From positions 2,376,001-2,440,000 of the forward strand of contig NZ_CP162139.1 in assembly GCF_040833985.1 (NCBI RefSeq): a stretch of 64,000 nucleotides of DNA, given 5' to 3'. The notes under the pieces were generated by a model, which was given only the letters and a program-made list of their open reading frames with translations, ran no database searches and was not told the DNA's origin. The DNA is from Leptospira sp. WS4.C2. GTDB lineage: Bacteria; Spirochaetota; Leptospiria; Leptospirales; Leptospiraceae. Of the stretch, positions 41,640 to 51,151 are shown in pieces. How positions within the stretch are numbered: the stretch's first letter is position 1; each line of letters begins with the position of its first letter. The position numbers and the translations under genes were made by a program.

Positions 41640-42029
41640 ATGAAGCAAATTGATTTTATTTTCCGAGTGTTACTAGGTAGTGTTTTTATCCTATTCGGGA
41701 GCAGTAAATTCTATGCTTTTATGCCCACCCCTCCCATGACTCCGAAAGCGGCTAATTTTATCGCAGCTATCATTTCCACGGGTTACCTATGGCAGATCGT
41801 GGGTGTTTTGGAAATTTTCGGAGGGTTTCTAATTCTATTTCGAAAAACGACAGTGATTGGATTATTAATCTTATCTCCAATCATATTTAATATTATTTTA
41901 TACTTAGGATTTTTGCAAAATAGCGTTGGCCCGGCTCCATTTATTATGATCTTTTTTCTGCTTGTTAGTTGCAGTCTTTTGGCATGGAAACGGAAGGAGC
42001 AATGGAAGAATTTATTCCATCTAGAATAA
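41640..42029 (+). CDS. DoxX-family membrane protein
   Basis: The 129-residue protein has four membrane helices and the DoxX pattern: FIFRVLLGSVFILFGSSKFY, GYLWQIVGVLEIFGGFLILF, IGLLILSPIIFNIILYL and a final helix. It is an inner-membrane protein of uncertain role, often linked to redox or stress response. ATG 41640 is chosen because TTGGAG precedes it; a frame from 41580 runs through the operator region and is unlikely. Confidence 0.82.
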   Translation: MKQIDFIFRVLLGSVFILFGSSKFYAFMPTPPMTPKAANFIAAIISTGYLWQIVGVLEIFGGFLILFRKTTVIGLLILSPIIFNIILYLGFLQNSVGPAPFIMIFFLLVSCSLLAWKRKEQWKNLFHLE

Positions 42030-42177
42030 AAAAGAGATTATATATTAGCATTAGTATCAATAGTAGAGTAGTAACAAGTCTTAGATTAAATTCTGAGGCG
42101 GTCTAATACTTGAGACTACTAGTGTTAACTTAATATCGATGATCATGAAAACAGATTACTTTTTTAGGATGGGTCAA

Positions 42178-42762
42178 TTAAGATTGTTTATATAGCCACC
42201 ATTTGATCCAACTTGTATACTTTGGCATAATCACAAAAACCATTAAAAATACAATGCTGGCAGAAATGAAAAAAGAATCAAAAATTCTATTTTCATAAGG
42301 AGTAAAATGACGCAAGATCGGTAGAACAATAATGGGAACAAGATTTACTAGTGGGAAAATAGCTGACCAAGTAACCAAAAATTGTTTCCAACGTAACGGT
42401 GCTTTAATCAATTGATTCTCAAAAGAAAATAAAAAATCAAGGCCATTCCTTGTTGCATATTGGTCTCCACGATCAAGAGAATAACTTATTTCCTGGATTA
42501 ACCGATTTCTCTCTAAGGAGTTCATCCAGTTATTTAAATTTGCTTCAGAATTAAACCTAATGATAAAGGTATAGGTAGAAGTTAAGTTTGGAATTGGTTT
42601 AATAACCTGCCAATCCAAGTGTCCAATCGCAGCTTTGCAGTACGAAGATATTATATTCATCCAGTCTTCATATTTGCTTTCCTCACCTTTCAAAACTCTA
42701 TGTGAAATTATGACAGTTGCGCCGTAGACTTTAAGCGCTGATAAACTTACCTTGGGATTCAT
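42178..42762 (-). CDS. Antibiotic-biosynthesis-monooxygenase (ABM)-like domain with two membrane helices
   Basis: The 194-residue protein has an ABM-type ferredoxin-like domain (ATVIISHRVLKGEESKYEDWMN ... STYTFIIRFNSEANLNNWMNS), residues about 13-90. Two C-terminal membrane helices follow (FLVTWSAIFPLVNLVPIIVLP; SFFISASIVFLMVFVIMP). This ABM-plus-TM arrangement is a known conserved protein type of unknown function. Confidence 0.78.
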   Translation of the reverse strand: MNPKVSLSALKVYGATVIISHRVLKGEESKYEDWMNIISSYCKAAIGHLDWQVIKPIPNLTSTYTFIIRFNSEANLNNWMNSLERNRLIQEISYSLDRGDQYATRNGLDFLFSFENQLIKAPLRWKQFLVTWSAIFPLVNLVPIIVLPILRHFTPYENRIFDSFFISASIVFLMVFVIMPKYTSWIKWWLYKQS

Positions 42763-42885
42763 TAAATTTTAAAATGAAAGACAAAGATAAATCGTCAAGT
42801 GTAAGTTAAATCACTTTTATGTTAGCCTCTATATTTTAAATAAAAATATAGAGGCACGTGTTCATAAAAAAGCGATAGGTTAGAA

Positions 42886-43353
42886 TCAGTTTATGTCGTC
42901 TATTTTGATATCCTCTGGTGACGGTCGACCAACCCCATCTTCTATGAAGTTTTTTAAGCTGAGTAAAAAAATTGCCCATTTCATACTGCAATGGGCAGTA
43001 AACTCAGATTCTTTTTTCCAATCCTTGTGTCGGAAGTAAAGAATTGTCATCAAATCTCCGTCTTTTGCCTTTCCAGAACTTAATTGGAAGTCAATATGGG
43101 AACCAATCCAATCTTCGGGTCCAGAAATACATTCCCATAACACATGTTTGGCTCCTAACTCCTGCACTCTCATTTCAATCGCATTGCCGTGTCCAAATCC
43201 GAAATAAATCGACTCTCCTACTGAAGAAACTCCGGAAGCAAAACTTCCATCGACATCTTTTGTCCACCAGTTGGCTAAACCTTTTTTTGTGGCCAGTGCA
43301 CTGATCACTTCCTTTTCGCCAGCACGAATTCCTACTTTGTGATATATTCCCAT
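42886..43353 (-). CDS. SRPBCC (AHSA1-like) domain protein
   Basis: The 155-residue protein has ATKKGLANWWTKDVDGS near residue 25 and a C-terminal WAIFLLSLKNFIEDG helix, typical of the AHSA1/START-like ligand-binding fold. It is the third gene of the ArsR-SRPBCC-SRPBCC run on this strand, 63 bp after the second. Such proteins bind hydrophobic ligands; the ligand is unknown. Confidence 0.82.
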   Translation of the reverse strand: MGIYHKVGIRAGEKEVISALATKKGLANWWTKDVDGSFASGVSSVGESIYFGFGHGNAIEMRVQELGAKHVLWECISGPEDWIGSHIDFQLSSGKAKDGDLMTILYFRHKDWKKESEFTAHCSMKWAIFLLSLKNFIEDGVGRPSPEDIKIDDIN

Positions 43354-43416
43354 ACAACTCTCCTTATTTTTAATTCCACTCTACTCAACTGATCTCTATT
43401 TTTATAAACGAAGCAC

Positions 43417-43878
43417 CTATTCTTCTATCCAATGAATTAAACTTTCGAGAATACTTGTCCAACCTTGGTTGTGCATTTTGATTTGGATGTCGTTCAATAG
43501 TTCTTCATGAATCAAAGTTACTAAGGTTTGTGGTTTTTCTTTTAAACCTTTTGAACGACCTGGATTTGTTAGATCAGTAAATGTAACAGTCACAAGTGTA
43601 TCTCTGTTTTCCGTTGCATGAGAACGCCAAGTAAACACAAGTTTATGAGGTTCTTCGATCGTAATGTATTCGCCTTCATGCGGGAGGATTTTTCCATCCA
43701 GAGTCATATTGATTAAAAACTTTCCGCCTGGTCTGGGATCCATAGTAACGGAATCAATTCCTATCATTTCTCCAGACAAAAACCAACGGGAAAAATCTTC
43801 CGCATTGAGCCATGCTTGAAAAAGACGGGTTGGGTCTGCATTAATTTTTTTTTCTACTTTTAGAACTTGTTGGCTCAT
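43417..43878 (-). CDS. SRPBCC (AHSA1-like) domain protein
   Basis: The 153-residue protein shows the AHSA1 pattern VEKKINADPTRLFQAWLNAEDFSRWFL, then PRPGGKFLINM, GEYITIEEPHKLVFTW and a C-terminal GWTSILESLIHWI. It overlaps the 3' end of the ArsR gene by 38 bp, indicating coupled expression. The ArsR-AHSA1 operon is widespread in bacteria. Confidence 0.88.
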   Translation of the reverse strand: MSQQVLKVEKKINADPTRLFQAWLNAEDFSRWFLSGEMIGIDSVTMDPRPGGKFLINMTLDGKILPHEGEYITIEEPHKLVFTWRSHATENRDTLVTVTFTDLTNPGRSKGLKEKPQTLVTLIHEELLNDIQIKMHNQGWTSILESLIHWIEE

Positions 43879-44221
43879 GTTCCTTCTCCTCTAAAAATGC
43901 TTCGAGTTTTGCTAATTTATTTGTCCAGAACTCTTGATGATAGCTGATCCAATTGGTTGCTTCCGATAGGGTTTGATTTTGTAACTCTAATCGATAACTG
44001 CGACCATCTTCTGGAGCACGCACCTTCCGAACAAGCTGGGCCTCGGTAAGCACATCGATATGTTTGGCGACCCCAGCAAAAGACATCGCAAAGGGCTCCG
44101 CAAGTTCAGAAATACTCAAGGAACCTTTACGAAGCTTAGCTAACATCTGCCTTCGCGAATGATCAGCAAGAGCAGCAAACACCCGATCTAACATCTGTTC
44201 TTTTCTACGTAATTCAACCAT
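43841..44221 (-). CDS. ArsR-family transcriptional regulator
   Basis: The 126-residue protein has a winged helix: VFAALADHSRRQMLAKLRKGSLSISELAEPFAMSFAGVAKHIDVLTEAQLV then RAPEDGRSYRLEL. No metal-binding cysteine motif is present, consistent with the non-metal ArsR branch linked to AHSA1 proteins. It likely controls its own operon through the repeats at 44223-44280. Confidence 0.88.
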   Translation of the reverse strand: MVELRRKEQMLDRVFAALADHSRRQMLAKLRKGSLSISELAEPFAMSFAGVAKHIDVLTEAQLVRKVRAPEDGRSYRLELQNQTLSEATNWISYHQEFWTNKLAKLEAFLEEKEHEPTSSKSRKKN

Positions 44222-44222
44222 T

Positions 44223-44280
44223 TAGTTGAATAAAAACGGAAGAGTTTTTTTAGTCAATTATTAAACCAACTAGTTGAATA
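44223..44280. promoter_or_regulatory. Repeated ArsR-site candidates
   Basis: TAGTTGAATA occurs at 44223-44232 and 44271-44280, immediately upstream of the ArsR start codon on the minus strand. Read on that strand it is TATTCAACTA. Likely autoregulatory sites. Confidence 0.5.
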
Positions 44281-44464
44281 TTTTTTTTGACAGATCAAAA
44301 AACTAGTAAAATACGAGGGGGCCGAATTTCGTAGAATTTTGACAAAATTTAAATCCTTCTTTCTAAAAAATCATCTAACTCAACTACTTAATCAGGAAAG
44401 TTAGGATTTATATGAGATTTACAACCCTTGATAGAACTGAAAACCTACATTTTAGGGAGTTAGT

Positions 44465-44791
44465 ATGAACTGGATTTTACTTTTTATTGCAGGGCTATTT
44501 GAGGTTATGTTTGCAACTTGTTTAGGTAAGGCAAAGGAAACCGCAGGAAATGAAGCCTACTTATGGTATTTTGGTTTTTTTATATCACTACTAATCAGTA
44601 TGTTGTTACTCATTAAAGTAACACAGTCCCTACCAATTGGTACAAGTTATGCGGTTTGGACAGGGATTGGTGCTGTAGGAACTGTCCTTATTGGAATTTT
44701 TTTATTCAAAGAACCAGCGGATTTTTGGCGGATATTTTTTCTTGTTACACTCATCTTATCCATTGTTGGCCTTAAGTCCGTTTCGCATTAA
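44465..44791 (+). CDS. sugE: SMR-family transporter, SugE/Gdx-type
   Basis: The 108-residue protein has four membrane helices and the conserved membrane Glu in LFEVMFAT (residue 13). PIGTSYAVWTGIGAVGTVL is the motif that separates the guanidinium exporter (SugE/Gdx) branch from EmrE. It should exchange guanidinium for protons as an antiparallel dimer. TAGGGAG upstream of ATG is a strong ribosome binding site. No guanidine riboswitch is obvious in the 240-bp leader, though I cannot exclude it. Confidence 0.85.
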   Translation: MNWILLFIAGLFEVMFATCLGKAKETAGNEAYLWYFGFFISLLISMLLLIKVTQSLPIGTSYAVWTGIGAVGTVLIGIFLFKEPADFWRIFFLVTLILSIVGLKSVSH

Positions 44792-44811
44792 AACAAGGTA
44801 ATCACTTCCAT

Positions 44812-45342
44812 ATGCCACAAAATTCTACTAACCTAAAACCATTTCCTTCCTTCTTAACAATTACAAAAGAAAGTTTATTCGATTCACTTGGTTTAGTGAT
44901 CCAAAACATCCAACTTGAAGTGGAAAGTGCAGAATACAATGCTTGTTATTTTCAGATCCAAAAGAAAAAAATCATATATCGAAAAGCAAAAATTACTCCA
45001 AAAAAAATCGGTCAATTTGTAACCTTATGGAAACGTAGTAAAAACGGTCCTATTGAACCATTTAATATCAAGGATGATATTGACATTTATATAGTCGCAA
45101 CGATTAACAAAAATCATCTAGGGCATTTTCTATTCACAAAACATATATTAAATGAAAAAAGAATTCTTTCTGGAAAACACGAAGGCAAACGAGGATTCCG
45201 CGTTTATCCATCCTGGGATAAACCAAACAACAAACAAGGCATGACAACACAAAATTGGCAGTTACCATATTTTGTAGAATCTAAAACTAACAAAAATGAT
45301 TTGGAGATTATTGGTAAACTTTTGGGAACGAGTCTTAAATAA
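44812..45342 (+). CDS. MepB-family protein
   Basis: The 176-residue protein shows the MepB pattern: ESAEYNACYFQIQKKKIIYRKAKITPKKIGQFVTLWKR, GPIEPFNIKDDIDIYIVA, HLGHFLFTKHIL and GKRGFRVYPSWD. The family is named from the S. aureus mepRAB operon and its function is unclear. It follows the SugE gene by 20 bp and may be co-transcribed. Confidence 0.85.
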   Translation: MPQNSTNLKPFPSFLTITKESLFDSLGLVIQNIQLEVESAEYNACYFQIQKKKIIYRKAKITPKKIGQFVTLWKRSKNGPIEPFNIKDDIDIYIVATINKNHLGHFLFTKHILNEKRILSGKHEGKRGFRVYPSWDKPNNKQGMTTQNWQLPYFVESKTNKNDLEIIGKLLGTSLK

Positions 45343-45417
45343 CAAACGGAAGATTTGTGATCGAAATCTCTCTGGAATTCTACTTTACCATTCACTTGTA
45401 ATGAAGAGAAAGGTGGA

Positions 45418-46251
45418 ATGAGTCAATTTTTTCGTAAAATCTTAACCACACACCACTTTGATTTAGATTGGAATCGCCATGTCACAAGTAGAACGTATGA
45501 AAAGTTTGGTTACGATGCAAGATGCGAAGTCTTAAGAGAATTCGGTTATCCCATAGAGCAAATGTTAAGCAAAAATATCAGCTATATCCCCGGATCTACT
45601 TATGTCCGGTTTTTAAGCCAACAGTTCGTCAATGCTGAAATTACTGTGGAATCGCAAGTATATCAGATGGATCAGGGAATTCTCTTTTGGAAACAAACGA
45701 TTGTGGGTGGTGATGGAAAAAAAGCCTGCGAATTAGAAACAACGTCACGATTGGTTCAGGATGGAAAAAATATAATCATTGCTGCCATTCCAGAAATTAA
45801 TGCCATCATCCCTTATGAATTTACCATCCACCCCAAGCCCACTTTACAAAATACGGTAGAACATGATTATTACATTCCCTTCAGCGACATGAATTGTTTT
45901 TGGAATTTACCTTCAGATGCAATATGGAAGGTGTTTGAGGAAGGTCGTTTTTTATTTTTTAAAGAAATTGTAGATCTAAACTTAATTAAAGAAACAGACT
46001 CCACCACCTTTTTTATGGGAGGAGAAATTGTAATCTATAAACAACCAGAGCCAGGCTCTCATGTAAAAATCTTAAGTTGGATTGAAAGTTTTGAAAAGAT
46101 TCGATTTTATTTTAGACAAGATATTGTAGATCTTAATGGAAATTTACTGGTTAGCATGAAGGATGAACAACTATTCGTTTCTCTTTCTAACTCGAGACCT
46201 AGACGAGCACCTTCCGCCTTCTTTGATAAAATCGAAAGGTTTATTGAATGA
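45418..46251 (+). CDS. Hotdog-fold thioesterase-like protein
   Basis: The 277-residue protein seems to contain two hotdog modules. The first has HFDLDWNRHVTSRTYEKFGYDARCEVL (DxNxHV-type active site) and the second YYIPFSDMNCFWNLPSDAIWKVFEEGRFLFF. This resembles 4-hydroxybenzoyl-CoA thioesterase or acyl-ACP thioesterase families. GAAAGGTGG precedes the ATG. Its end overlaps the convergent rsuA gene by 11 bp. Confidence 0.7.
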   Translation: MSQFFRKILTTHHFDLDWNRHVTSRTYEKFGYDARCEVLREFGYPIEQMLSKNISYIPGSTYVRFLSQQFVNAEITVESQVYQMDQGILFWKQTIVGGDGKKACELETTSRLVQDGKNIIIAAIPEINAIIPYEFTIHPKPTLQNTVEHDYYIPFSDMNCFWNLPSDAIWKVFEEGRFLFFKEIVDLNLIKETDSTTFFMGGEIVIYKQPEPGSHVKILSWIESFEKIRFYFRQDIVDLNGNLLVSMKDEQLFVSLSNSRPRRAPSAFFDKIERFIE

Positions 46252-46972
46252 TGGGCGCTTTTTGTTTAAGAAGAATTTCTTCCTCCGTTGTTAACTCGCG
46301 ATAGGCTCCAAGTGCAAGCGCAGGATCCAATTCTAAATTTCCCATTTTCATTCGTTTGAGGTAAGTGACTTCCTTGCCTAAACTTTGGAACATTCTACGA
46401 ATCTGTCTGTATTTGCCTTCTTTTAACCATACGGTCACTATGTTTGGTTGGTTGGGATCAGGAATGGCCAATCTTGCAGGAAGGGTTTCATAACCATCAT
46501 CCAAAACAATTCCTGTTTCAAAGGCGAGTATGTCCTCAGGAGTTACTGCGGCAGAAATTTCTGCATAGTATTCTTTTTCAACAAAGTGTTTAGGGGATGT
46601 ATAATAATGAGCAAGAGGACCATCTGTAGTAAATAACAACAACCCTTCTGTTTCTTTATCCAACCGGCCCACAGGAAACAAATCCATATTCTCATGTCTT
46701 TCACTTAAGTAATCCATTACTGTTTTTTCGCGACTGTCTTCTGTGGCTGTGATACAATCAGGGGCCTTGTTCATCATAAAGTAATAAAATTCTTTTCGAA
46801 CTAGAGTCTCTTCATAATAAGTCACCGTATCAGCAAGAGAAACTTTAAAACTAGGATCCTTGATCACCACACCATTCACTTGGACCTTTCCCTGGTGGAT
46901 TTCTTTTTTGACATCCGAACGTGAACCCAGTCCGTAATTTCCGAGAACTTTATCTAACCGTTCTTTTGACAT
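46241..46972 (-). CDS. rsuA: 16S rRNA pseudouridine synthase RsuA-like
   Basis: The 243-residue protein has an N-terminal S4 domain (ERLDKVLGNYGLGSRSDVKKEI ... VQVNGVVIKDP) and the catalytic block FPVGRLDKETEGLLLFTTDG with the active Asp. EGKYRQIRRMFQSLG follows. The length is typical of RsuA. It makes pseudouridine in small-subunit rRNA; RluE/RluB-like specificity cannot be excluded. Confidence 0.88.
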   Translation of the reverse strand: MSKERLDKVLGNYGLGSRSDVKKEIHQGKVQVNGVVIKDPSFKVSLADTVTYYEETLVRKEFYYFMMNKAPDCITATEDSREKTVMDYLSERHENMDLFPVGRLDKETEGLLLFTTDGPLAHYYTSPKHFVEKEYYAEISAAVTPEDILAFETGIVLDDGYETLPARLAIPDPNQPNIVTVWLKEGKYRQIRRMFQSLGKEVTYLKRMKMGNLELDPALALGAYRELTTEEEILLKQKAPIIQ

Positions 46973-47090
46973 ATTGTGTTATCATCTTCACAATCCTAAA
47001 GGGATATGGCAATCAGGAATTCTACCTGATCAGAATGTTTCGAAGTAAAAAAAGGTATCGAAAACAAAAGCCGAAAACAATCTAACTAGT

Positions 47091-48893
47091 ATGTTTGATA
47101 CCTTTTTAAGGATTTTGAAAACTTCACGAATCGCCTTTGATTTGGCTTACAAAAGCTCCCCTAGTTTAACCGCACTCATCTCCATCCTGACCATAGCCAA
47201 TGGTTTATTTCCTTCTACTCTCGTTTGGATTGGAAAACTAATCATCGACTCCATCCTCCAAAGCCAAATAAAATCTGACCAATGGGTGGATTTATTACAA
47301 TCAGATGCCGCTAGGTTGGTTTATACGGAAGGTGCGTTAACCATTCTCTATTTTGGATCTCAGAAGTTATACAATATCGGTTATACTTTGCTTAGGATTC
47401 GTTTAGGCCAGGAAGTAAATGAAAGGATCCTATCCAAAGCCATTCGTTTAGAACTCACCCAATTTGAAGATTCCGAAACCTATGATAAAATGACACAAGC
47501 AAGGACAGAGGCTTCTTCCAAACCTTTGTCGATGGTCACAAGATTTTTTACCATCGCTCAATCATCCATTACCATCATTAGTTTTTTTGGACTTCTCATC
47601 AAACTCTCTCCATTAGCATCTTTTATTTTAGTCATTGCAGCGATCCCTTCTTTCATTGCAGAAACAAAATTTTCCAATCATAGTTTTCGATTGTTTCGAT
47701 GGAAAGCAAAAGAAACAAGAGAACAAGTATATTTAGAAACTCTTATGGCAAGAGAAGACAACGCTAAGGAAATTTTACTCTTTAACTTAGGTAAAGAATT
47801 TTTAAATAGGTATAAAAACAACTTTCAACGGATTTATATCGAAGATAAAAAACTAACAATCTATAAAGGGATTTTTAGTTTCCTCCTTGGATTACTCAGT
47901 CAATTTGCTTTTTATGGTTCCTATATCTGGATTGTATGTTTGGCACTGTTACATAAAATCTCATTAGGTGAAATGACGATGTATCTTGTCATCTTTAGAC
48001 AAGGACAAAGCACTTTTTCTAATGCACTTTCTGCTTTCGGTGGAATTTATGAAGATCATTTGTATATTGAAAACCTAATGGAATTTCTAGATCTAGCGAT
48101 TCTAAAACAATATGGAAATCAAAAAGGTAACCACCAAAGACTAGGGATTGTTTTTGATTCTGTTTCCTTTCAATATCCCGGCTCAAAAGAACCTTCGCTT
48201 TCTAATGTTAGTTTTGAATTAAAACCGGAAGAAAAACTTGCGATCGTTGGGGAGAATGGATCAGGAAAAACAACTCTTATCAAACTATTAACTCGTTTGT
48301 ATTCACCCACATCCGGTAAAATTTATTTAGATGGAATAAATTTGGAAGATTGGGATGAAGAAACTTTACGTCGGAGGTTTGGAGTTATCTTCCAAAACTT
48401 TGTCCAATACCAATTTAGAGTGGGAGAAAATATTGGAATGGGTGATGTTCAAAAAATCCAATCAGAAGCTGAGTGGATTCCTGCAGCCAAACTAGGAATG
48501 GCCCATGACTTTGTAACACGTTTGGAACAAGGTTATTCTACTAGGCTTGGAAAGTGGTTTCAAGATGGACGGGAATTATCTGGTGGACAATGGCAAAAGA
48601 TAGCACTGGCCCGTGCTTTTATGCGTACGAGTGCCGATATCCTTATCTTGGATGAACCGACCTCTGCGATTGATGCAGAAGCGGAAATGAAAGTATTTGA
48701 ACATTTTAGAGAACATACACAAGGAAAAACTGTGATTCTGATTTCTCATCGGTTTTCCACAGTAAGAATGGCAGATCAAATTTTAGTACTCGAACAAGGA
48801 AAAAAAACAGAATGGGGAAGTCACTCAGAACTCCTCTTAAATAAAGGGAAATACGAAAAACTATTTCGATTGCAGCAAGCAGGTTATCAATAG
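47091..48893 (+). CDS. ABC exporter, fused permease and ATPase
   Basis: The 600-residue half-transporter has an N-terminal membrane domain (residues about 25-310, five to six helices). The ATPase carries Walker A GENGSGKTT near 384, Q-loop VIFQNFVQYQ, signature LSGGQWQKIALARA near 497 and Walker B ILILDEPTSA. It is an inner-membrane exporter of unknown substrate and probably works as a homodimer. It is followed after 60 bp by the chemotaxis-like genes. Confidence 0.9.
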   Translation: MFDTFLRILKTSRIAFDLAYKSSPSLTALISILTIANGLFPSTLVWIGKLIIDSILQSQIKSDQWVDLLQSDAARLVYTEGALTILYFGSQKLYNIGYTLLRIRLGQEVNERILSKAIRLELTQFEDSETYDKMTQARTEASSKPLSMVTRFFTIAQSSITIISFFGLLIKLSPLASFILVIAAIPSFIAETKFSNHSFRLFRWKAKETREQVYLETLMAREDNAKEILLFNLGKEFLNRYKNNFQRIYIEDKKLTIYKGIFSFLLGLLSQFAFYGSYIWIVCLALLHKISLGEMTMYLVIFRQGQSTFSNALSAFGGIYEDHLYIENLMEFLDLAILKQYGNQKGNHQRLGIVFDSVSFQYPGSKEPSLSNVSFELKPEEKLAIVGENGSGKTTLIKLLTRLYSPTSGKIYLDGINLEDWDEETLRRRFGVIFQNFVQYQFRVGENIGMGDVQKIQSEAEWIPAAKLGMAHDFVTRLEQGYSTRLGKWFQDGRELSGGQWQKIALARAFMRTSADILILDEPTSAIDAEAEMKVFEHFREHTQGKTVILISHRFSTVRMADQILVLEQGKKTEWGSHSELLLNKGKYEKLFRLQQAGYQ

Positions 48894-48953
48894 CTAGATA
48901 ACAAGATCCGATACTATAAATGAAGCCACAAAACGGACCATACAGGATAGGAC

Positions 48954-50078
48954 ATGGAAGACAATTATTCTAATTTAGGAATGAGAAAACTGAAAGACCT
49001 TATCGATTCCTTCGGTGAAAGATCCAAAGAAATTGGTTCGGTTGCGGCCTCAATCCAACAGATTGCAAAACAGACCAACTTACTTGCATTAAATGCTTCT
49101 ATAGAAGCTGCTCGAGCAGGTGAACACGGCAGAGGATTTGAAATTGTCGCAAATGAAGTGACTAAATTGTCATTTCAAACTTCTGAAGCCACAAAAAAAA
49201 TCTCTGACATCTTATCTCGAATCAATTTAGAAAATACTGCTGCAAATTCTGATGTCATAGAGATGGAAAAACAATCCATTCTTGACTATGCTGAACTTTG
49301 GACTAGCAATATCGCAAAAGATCTCGAATCCAAATTCTATATCATGGCCACCTCTTTGTATGGTTTGAAATTTCTAATCCAAAGTTTGGTCCATGCAAAT
49401 ATTGGAATGAAACGAGAACATTTACTTCTCATCTTACAGGAATACTTGATACAAAATGAACAACAACTTGCTTATGCGATCTGTTGTGAACCAAACGTGA
49501 TTGATTTAATGGATCAAGATTATGTTGGAAAAGAAGGGCACGATTCCCAAGGTCGATTTGTTCCGTATTGCCATAGGCACACAGGAAGGATATCCATCGA
49601 ACCTTTACAAGGTTATGACACAGCGGGTGAAAATGAATGGTACACCCTTCCCCGTGATTTAGGCGAAGATATTATGATGGAACCTTACGATTATCCAATA
49701 GAAGGGAAAACTGTCAAAATGACGAGCCTCATGACCAATTTATTTTTACATTCTAAATTTGCAGGTATCCTTGGTGCAGATTTCTCCTTGGAACAATTGC
49801 AGGCTGAGCTCTCTCCGAAACAAATATTTGGCATTGGCAAAACATCTCTTTTAACCTACAATGCAAACTTTGCCTCCCACCCAGACATTGAATCCTTAGG
49901 AACTAGAGCAGATATACTGACAGACGAAGCCAAAAAAGCCATCCAAAGAGGAGAAAGTTTTACTTTCATTGATAAATCAAATATCGCAAGAATTCTAAAG
50001 CCAGTTCGCATCGGACATAGTAAAAGACCTTGGAGTATCCTAGTAGAATTTAATTTAATTTCTGCTCTTAAAAAATAA
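48954..50078 (+). CDS. Soluble MCP-type signalling protein with C-terminal dCache-like domain
   Basis: The 374-residue protein starts with a short MCP signalling tip ([36 protein letters not shown], residues about 30-65). A sensor-like domain with [42 protein letters not shown] and [13 protein letters not shown] follows at about residues 195-290, the pattern of a double-Cache domain. No membrane helix is visible. Domain order is the reverse of ordinary receptors, where Cache is N-terminal and extracytoplasmic. It probably feeds a CheA/CheW system. Confidence 0.8.
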   Translation: MEDNYSNLGMRKLKDLIDSFGERSKEIGSVAASIQQIAKQTNLLALNASIEAARAGEHGRGFEIVANEVTKLSFQTSEATKKISDILSRINLENTAANSDVIEMEKQSILDYAELWTSNIAKDLESKFYIMATSLYGLKFLIQSLVHANIGMKREHLLLILQEYLIQNEQQLAYAICCEPNVIDLMDQDYVGKEGHDSQGRFVPYCHRHTGRISIEPLQGYDTAGENEWYTLPRDLGEDIMMEPYDYPIEGKTVKMTSLMTNLFLHSKFAGILGADFSLEQLQAELSPKQIFGIGKTSLLTYNANFASHPDIESLGTRADILTDEAKKAIQRGESFTFIDKSNIARILKPVRIGHSKRPWSILVEFNLISALKK

Positions 50079-50093
50079 TCAGTCTAATCTCCG

Positions 50094-50339
50094 ATGGACA
50101 ATTCACTCGCAGAAAACTTGGAATCTCAAATTGTAGATCTTTATAAAGAAAAAGAAGAGTTAGAATCCCAACTAGGAACTTCCGACACTGATGTGATTCT
50201 ACATGAGTTTTACCAATTAGAATCAGAACTAAACCGCCTTTACAGATTCAAAGAAAATTTCAAACGAATCGAATCCAAGCAGATTATTATTGAATCCATT
50301 CGTTCTGCCTATATCCCAAACCACAGACTATTCAAATAA
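50094..50339 (+). CDS. Small hypothetical protein, coiled-coil
   Basis: The 81-residue protein contains LESQIVDLYKEKEELESQLGTSD, which resembles LEQQITSLYYDKEKLYRALGTCD in the next gene product. Both continue with a D-x-I...L helix. It begins 15 bp after the MCP-type gene, so it is probably in one operon with it and may interact with it. Confidence 0.7.
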   Translation: MDNSLAENLESQIVDLYKEKEELESQLGTSDTDVILHEFYQLESELNRLYRFKENFKRIESKQIIIESIRSAYIPNHRLFK

Positions 50340-50364
50340 AACCTAATCACCGGACCTTTATACA

Positions 50365-51045
50365 ATGGAATTAAAAATTATTAAAGATAACCTAAAAAAT
50401 GAGTCCTTTACAAGATCTGTAATGGAGAACATTGAAGACTGGGGAAAGAGTTTTGAAATGTCAAAAGAGGATGAACACATTACGCAGGTTTGGTTTAATT
50501 CCGTTATTAACAATTTTCTGAAAATTTTAGAAGACGTTGAGGATGAAGAGGAATTACGAGTACTTTTATTTTCAAAATACGTCGAATTAAAATGTTTTTG
50601 GAAACAACTCAATACACAAGTTCAATACCAAAATTTTAACACAGGAAATACAGATTCAAAGTTAATTATCCAAGCGTCCCTGATTACATATATTTTAATA
50701 GCAATAGAGCCATTGATTCACGAGGAAGACTTGGCTGAAATCCAACAATTCTTAACTAAACCTATTCGTGAAATTTTGATCGAAGACCCAAACTCAGATG
50801 TCTCGATTCCAAACGAATCGGATTTTATGATACAACAATTGGAGCAACAAATAACATCACTCTATTATGACAAAGAGAAATTGTATCGAGCACTCGGTAC
50901 TTGCGATACCAAGGATGTGATTTCGATTCTTAAAAACATGCGAGAACAGGTAACAGATTTAAAGTTAGAAATGACAGATAGTTGTATCCTAGACGGGTCG
51001 ATTCAATTTACAGGAAAACGGAAAATTCGGGTTTTAAAAACTTAA
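50365..51045 (+). CDS. Hypothetical protein sharing a C-terminal module with its neighbour
   Basis: The 226-residue helical protein starts MELKIIKDNLKNESF. Its N-terminal 150 residues look like an all-helical, globin-like-sized domain (MENIEDWGKSFEMSKEDEHI; LIHEEDLAEIQQFLTKPI), but I cannot assign it. The C-terminal 75 residues carry the module shared with the protein at 50094-50339. Third gene of the putative signalling operon. Confidence 0.7.
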   Translation: MELKIIKDNLKNESFTRSVMENIEDWGKSFEMSKEDEHITQVWFNSVINNFLKILEDVEDEEELRVLLFSKYVELKCFWKQLNTQVQYQNFNTGNTDSKLIIQASLITYILIAIEPLIHEEDLAEIQQFLTKPIREILIEDPNSDVSIPNESDFMIQQLEQQITSLYYDKEKLYRALGTCDTKDVISILKNMREQVTDLKLEMTDSCILDGSIQFTGKRKIRVLKT

Positions 51046-51151
51046 ATTTGACTGATAGGACTAGCTTGGTTTAAGATTTACCACTTCCCTCTACTCAGCT
51101 TACAGTCCCAAAGATACTTGCTCACCCGTCTCAAATCAAAATTCTGGTTCT

